Assembly: GCA_027488215.1 (NCBI GenBank)
Contig: JAIYCB010000037.1
Span: 1-64,000, forward strand
Length of the DNA stretch: 64,000 bases
Direction: 5' to 3'
Source of the DNA: Comamonadaceae bacterium
Lineage (GTDB): Bacteria; Pseudomonadota; Gammaproteobacteria; Burkholderiales; Burkholderiaceae_C
Positions within the stretch are counted from its first letter, which is position 1, and every line of letters begins with the position of its first letter. The notes below the pieces were generated by a model. It worked only from the letters and a program-made list of their open reading frames with translations, was not told the origin of the DNA and ran no database searches. Both the position numbers and the translations under genes were made by a program. Of the stretch, positions 63,101 through 64,000 are shown piece after piece.

Positions 63101-64000
63101 ATGAAACTCAAACTCTCCCTCACCGCCCTCGCCCTGGGCTTGGCCAGCTTGTCCGCCCAAGCACAAACCGAGATTCAATGGTGGCACTCCATGGGTGGCG
63201 CTCTGGGTGAATGGGTCAACGACCACGCCAAAGACTTCAACGCCAGCCAGACCCAGTACAAGATCGTGCCCACCTTCAAGGGCAGTTATGACGAATCCAT
63301 GACGGCGGCCATCGCCGCTTTCAGGGCCGGCAACGCCCCGCACATCCTGCAGGTGTTTGAAGTTGGCACCGCGACCATGATGGCCAGCAAGGGGGCCATC
63401 GTGCCCGTGGGCAAGGTGATGGCGGATGCTGGCGTCAAATTTGACCCCAAAAGCTATGTGCAGGCTGTGGCGGGTTACTACACCGCCCCCAGCGGCCAGA
63501 TGTTGAGCTTTCCGTTCAACAGCTCCACCACGGTCTTTCATTACAACAAAGACGCCTTCAAGGCCGCTGGCCTGGACCCTGAAAAACCACCAAAAACCTG
63601 GCCCGAAGTGGCGTTGGCTGCTGGCAAACTCAAAGCCTCAGGCCATAAGTGCCCTTTCACCACCAGCTGGGTGAGCTGGACACAGCTTGAGAGCTTCTCG
63701 GCATGGCACAACACCGAATTTGCCTCCAAAGGCAACGGCATGCGCGGCATGGATGCACGACTGACCTTCAACAGCCCCTTGCATGTGCGCCACATCGAAA
63801 ACCTGGCCAACATGTCCAAAACCGGCTTGTTTGTTTACAAGGGCCGGGGCAACGCTGCTGACGCAACCTTTGTATCGGGCGAATGCGCCATGACCACCGG
63901 CTCGTCTGCGCTTTACGGCAACATCAAGCGCAATGCCAAGTTCGCCAGCGGCATCAGCACCTTGCCTTACTACCCCGATGTGACCGGCGCGCCGCAAAAC
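63101..64000 (+). CDS. ugpB: sn-glycerol-3-phosphate ABC transporter substrate-binding protein (3' end outside window)
   Basis: 300 codons to the window edge from ATG 63101, preceded by AGGAG (63091-63095). Signal peptide ends SAQAQ near 22. The mature protein closely follows UgpB: IQWWHSMGGALGEWVND, GNAPHILQVFEVGTATMMAS, PFNSSTTVFHYNKDAFKAAG and CAMTTGSSALYGNIKRNAKF. UgpB binds glycerol 3-phosphate and glycerophosphodiesters for import. The 287-base upstream gap must contain its promoter; a partial Pho-box-like TTGTCAT-N4-GTTTCAC (62972-62989) is there but weak. Confidence 0.95.
   Translation, partial: MKLKLSLTALALGLASLSAQAQTEIQWWHSMGGALGEWVNDHAKDFNASQTQYKIVPTFKGSYDESMTAAIAAFRAGNAPHILQVFEVGTATMMASKGAIVPVGKVMADAGVKFDPKSYVQAVAGYYTAPSGQMLSFPFNSSTTVFHYNKDAFKAAGLDPEKPPKTWPEVALAAGKLKASGHKCPFTTSWVSWTQLESFSAWHNTEFASKGNGMRGMDARLTFNSPLHVRHIENLANMSKTGLFVYKGRGNAADATFVSGECAMTTGSSALYGNIKRNAKFASGISTLPYYPDVTGAPQN

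Overview
The window looks like chromosomal DNA of a betaproteobacterium of the order Burkholderiales, probably a Comamonadaceae-type freshwater lineage. This rests on dense GC-rich coding, an accB-accC-prmA-DUF3426 gene order, several Bug/TctC-type solute receptors, a lysine/alanine-rich histone H1-like protein, and protein sequences that read like that group. The genus is inference. I saw no rRNA or tRNA gene, CRISPR array, integrase or insertion sequence.

Layout. 1-1.4 kb: the 3' part of a glutamine-synthetase-family gene and an adrenodoxin-type ferredoxin. 1.4-4.6 kb: ffh, the cytochrome c assembly-type protein ypjD, a small zinc-ribbon protein and ampD. 4.6-9.2 kb: class Ia ribonucleotide reductase nrdA and nrdB behind a sigma70-like promoter overlapped by two NrdR boxes, with a candidate structured RNA upstream. 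9.4-15 kb: a histone H1-like gene, then the leftward accB-accC-prmA-DUF3426 operon and a thioredoxin-like pair. 15-25 kb: mpl, aroG behind an aromatic leader-peptide attenuator, tldD, a DmpA-type peptidase, a beta-hydroxyacid dehydrogenase, rodA, gpsA, secB, grxC and a rhodanese. 25-28.8 kb: gpmA, ctpA, a MoeB/ThiF enzyme and a nuclease.

28.8-41.1 kb is the accessory part. It holds three Bug receptors, three sulfatases with the C-x-P-x-R maturation motif, a SulP permease, an SbmA-like membrane protein, a cupin, a Crp/Fnr regulator and an alpha/beta hydrolase. It reads as modules for uptake and desulfation of organic sulfate esters. 41.1-42.3 kb is a decaying strip: an acetyltransferase remnant, a DUF1272 gene, a hicB with an in-frame stop and only the tail of hicA.

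42.3-47.7 kb is a leftward run: nudB, an EEP-family nuclease, a ClsB-type phospholipase D, folE, a BLUF blue-light receptor, an EamA exporter and DUF429. nudB and folE are consecutive steps of folate synthesis. 47.9-49.8 kb carries a degenerate ABC ATPase, a lytic transglycosylase and a glycine-rich RRM protein. 50-58.9 kb runs leftward: aspS, DUF502, FmdB, a sodium:solute symporter, then ubiquinone genes ubiB, ubiJ, ubiE with a Tim44-like protein and a DUF971 protein. 58.9-62.8 kb is one very large FAD/iron-sulfur dehydrogenase. The window ends inside ugpB.

The most notable item is the aroG leader: a 24-codon peptide with a core of eight aromatic residues in nine, followed by mutually exclusive antiterminator and terminator stems. 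It is a textbook attenuator placed in front of the first enzyme of the shikimate pathway.
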